Part shown: piece after piece, positions 12,087 to 12,094 of the stretch
Numbering within the stretch: the stretch's first letter is position 1
Layout of the letters: the number at the start of each line of letters is the position of its first letter
Assembly (NCBI GenBank): GCA_937894775.1
Contig: CALAXC010000341.1
Coordinates: 1-12,094, forward strand
Reading direction: 5' to 3'
DNA: 12,094 nucleotides
DNA from: an uncultured Clostridia bacterium
GTDB lineage: Bacteria; Bacillota; Clostridia; Oscillospirales; CAG-272
The notes under the pieces: generated by a model
The model's database searches: none
What the model saw: only the letters and a program-made list of their open reading frames with translations
What the model was told of the DNA's origin: nothing
Made by a program: the position numbers and the translations under genes

Positions 12087-12094
12087 GAGTTTTT

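Overview
The window reads as a chromosomal segment of a moderately AT-rich Gram-positive anaerobe of the class Clostridia, probably a gut Oscillospirales-type lineage. Grounds: strong AGGAGG-type ribosome binding sites, consensus sigma-A promoters, a tRNA-sensing T-box leader, a bacterial-type AspRS encoded with GatCAB, YdbS/YdbT-type PH-domain membrane proteins, and short inverted repeats of a kind I associate with such genomes. The order-level guess is inference.

Layout. (1) 1-2145: a leftward ydbS-ydbT pair of membrane proteins with bacterial PH domains. (2) 2245-4848: a rightward pair with its own extended -10 promoter, a divergent GpsA-like dehydrogenase and an MFS transporter of the SLC45/sugar:cation type, ending in a 48-bp inverted repeat and a bidirectional terminator. 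(3) 4877-6153: a compact accessory module. A leftward XRE regulator diverges from a rightward three-gene operon encoding a Cys-rich 68-aa protein, a 67-aa protein with three DFxxRTxG repeats, and a 161-aa helical protein. The divergent region holds a perfect TTGACA-17-TATAAT promoter and three related 15-bp operator-like palindromes. (4) 6232-10971: leftward aspS-gatC-gatA-gatB, with gaps of 17, 12 and 1 nt. AspRS carries the RDHGG signature (His31) of non-discriminating enzymes, so the operon should make Asn-tRNA(Asn) by charging Asp and then amidating it. (5) 10972-12094: a T-box leader with its own consensus promoter and terminator. Its best specifier candidate is AAC (Asn), which fits the operon. 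Between the T-box and aspS sits about 720 bp holding a Vsr-like/DUF559 nuclease-fold gene framed by four copies of a two-hairpin repeat.

Most interesting points. The DUF559 gene is bracketed on both sides by inverted pairs of palindromic repeats whose conserved end GGATGAGG also supplies the gene's Shine-Dalgarno sequence. This resembles the REP/RAYT arrangement but with a different, nuclease-like protein, and it appears to have been inserted between a T-box and its operon. GatA is only 401 aa: it lacks the N-terminal helices and the catalytic Lys, and its Gly/Ser-rich loop is eroded, although it lies in an otherwise intact GatCAB operon. The XRE-controlled module encodes small proteins of no assigned function behind what looks like a three-site switch.
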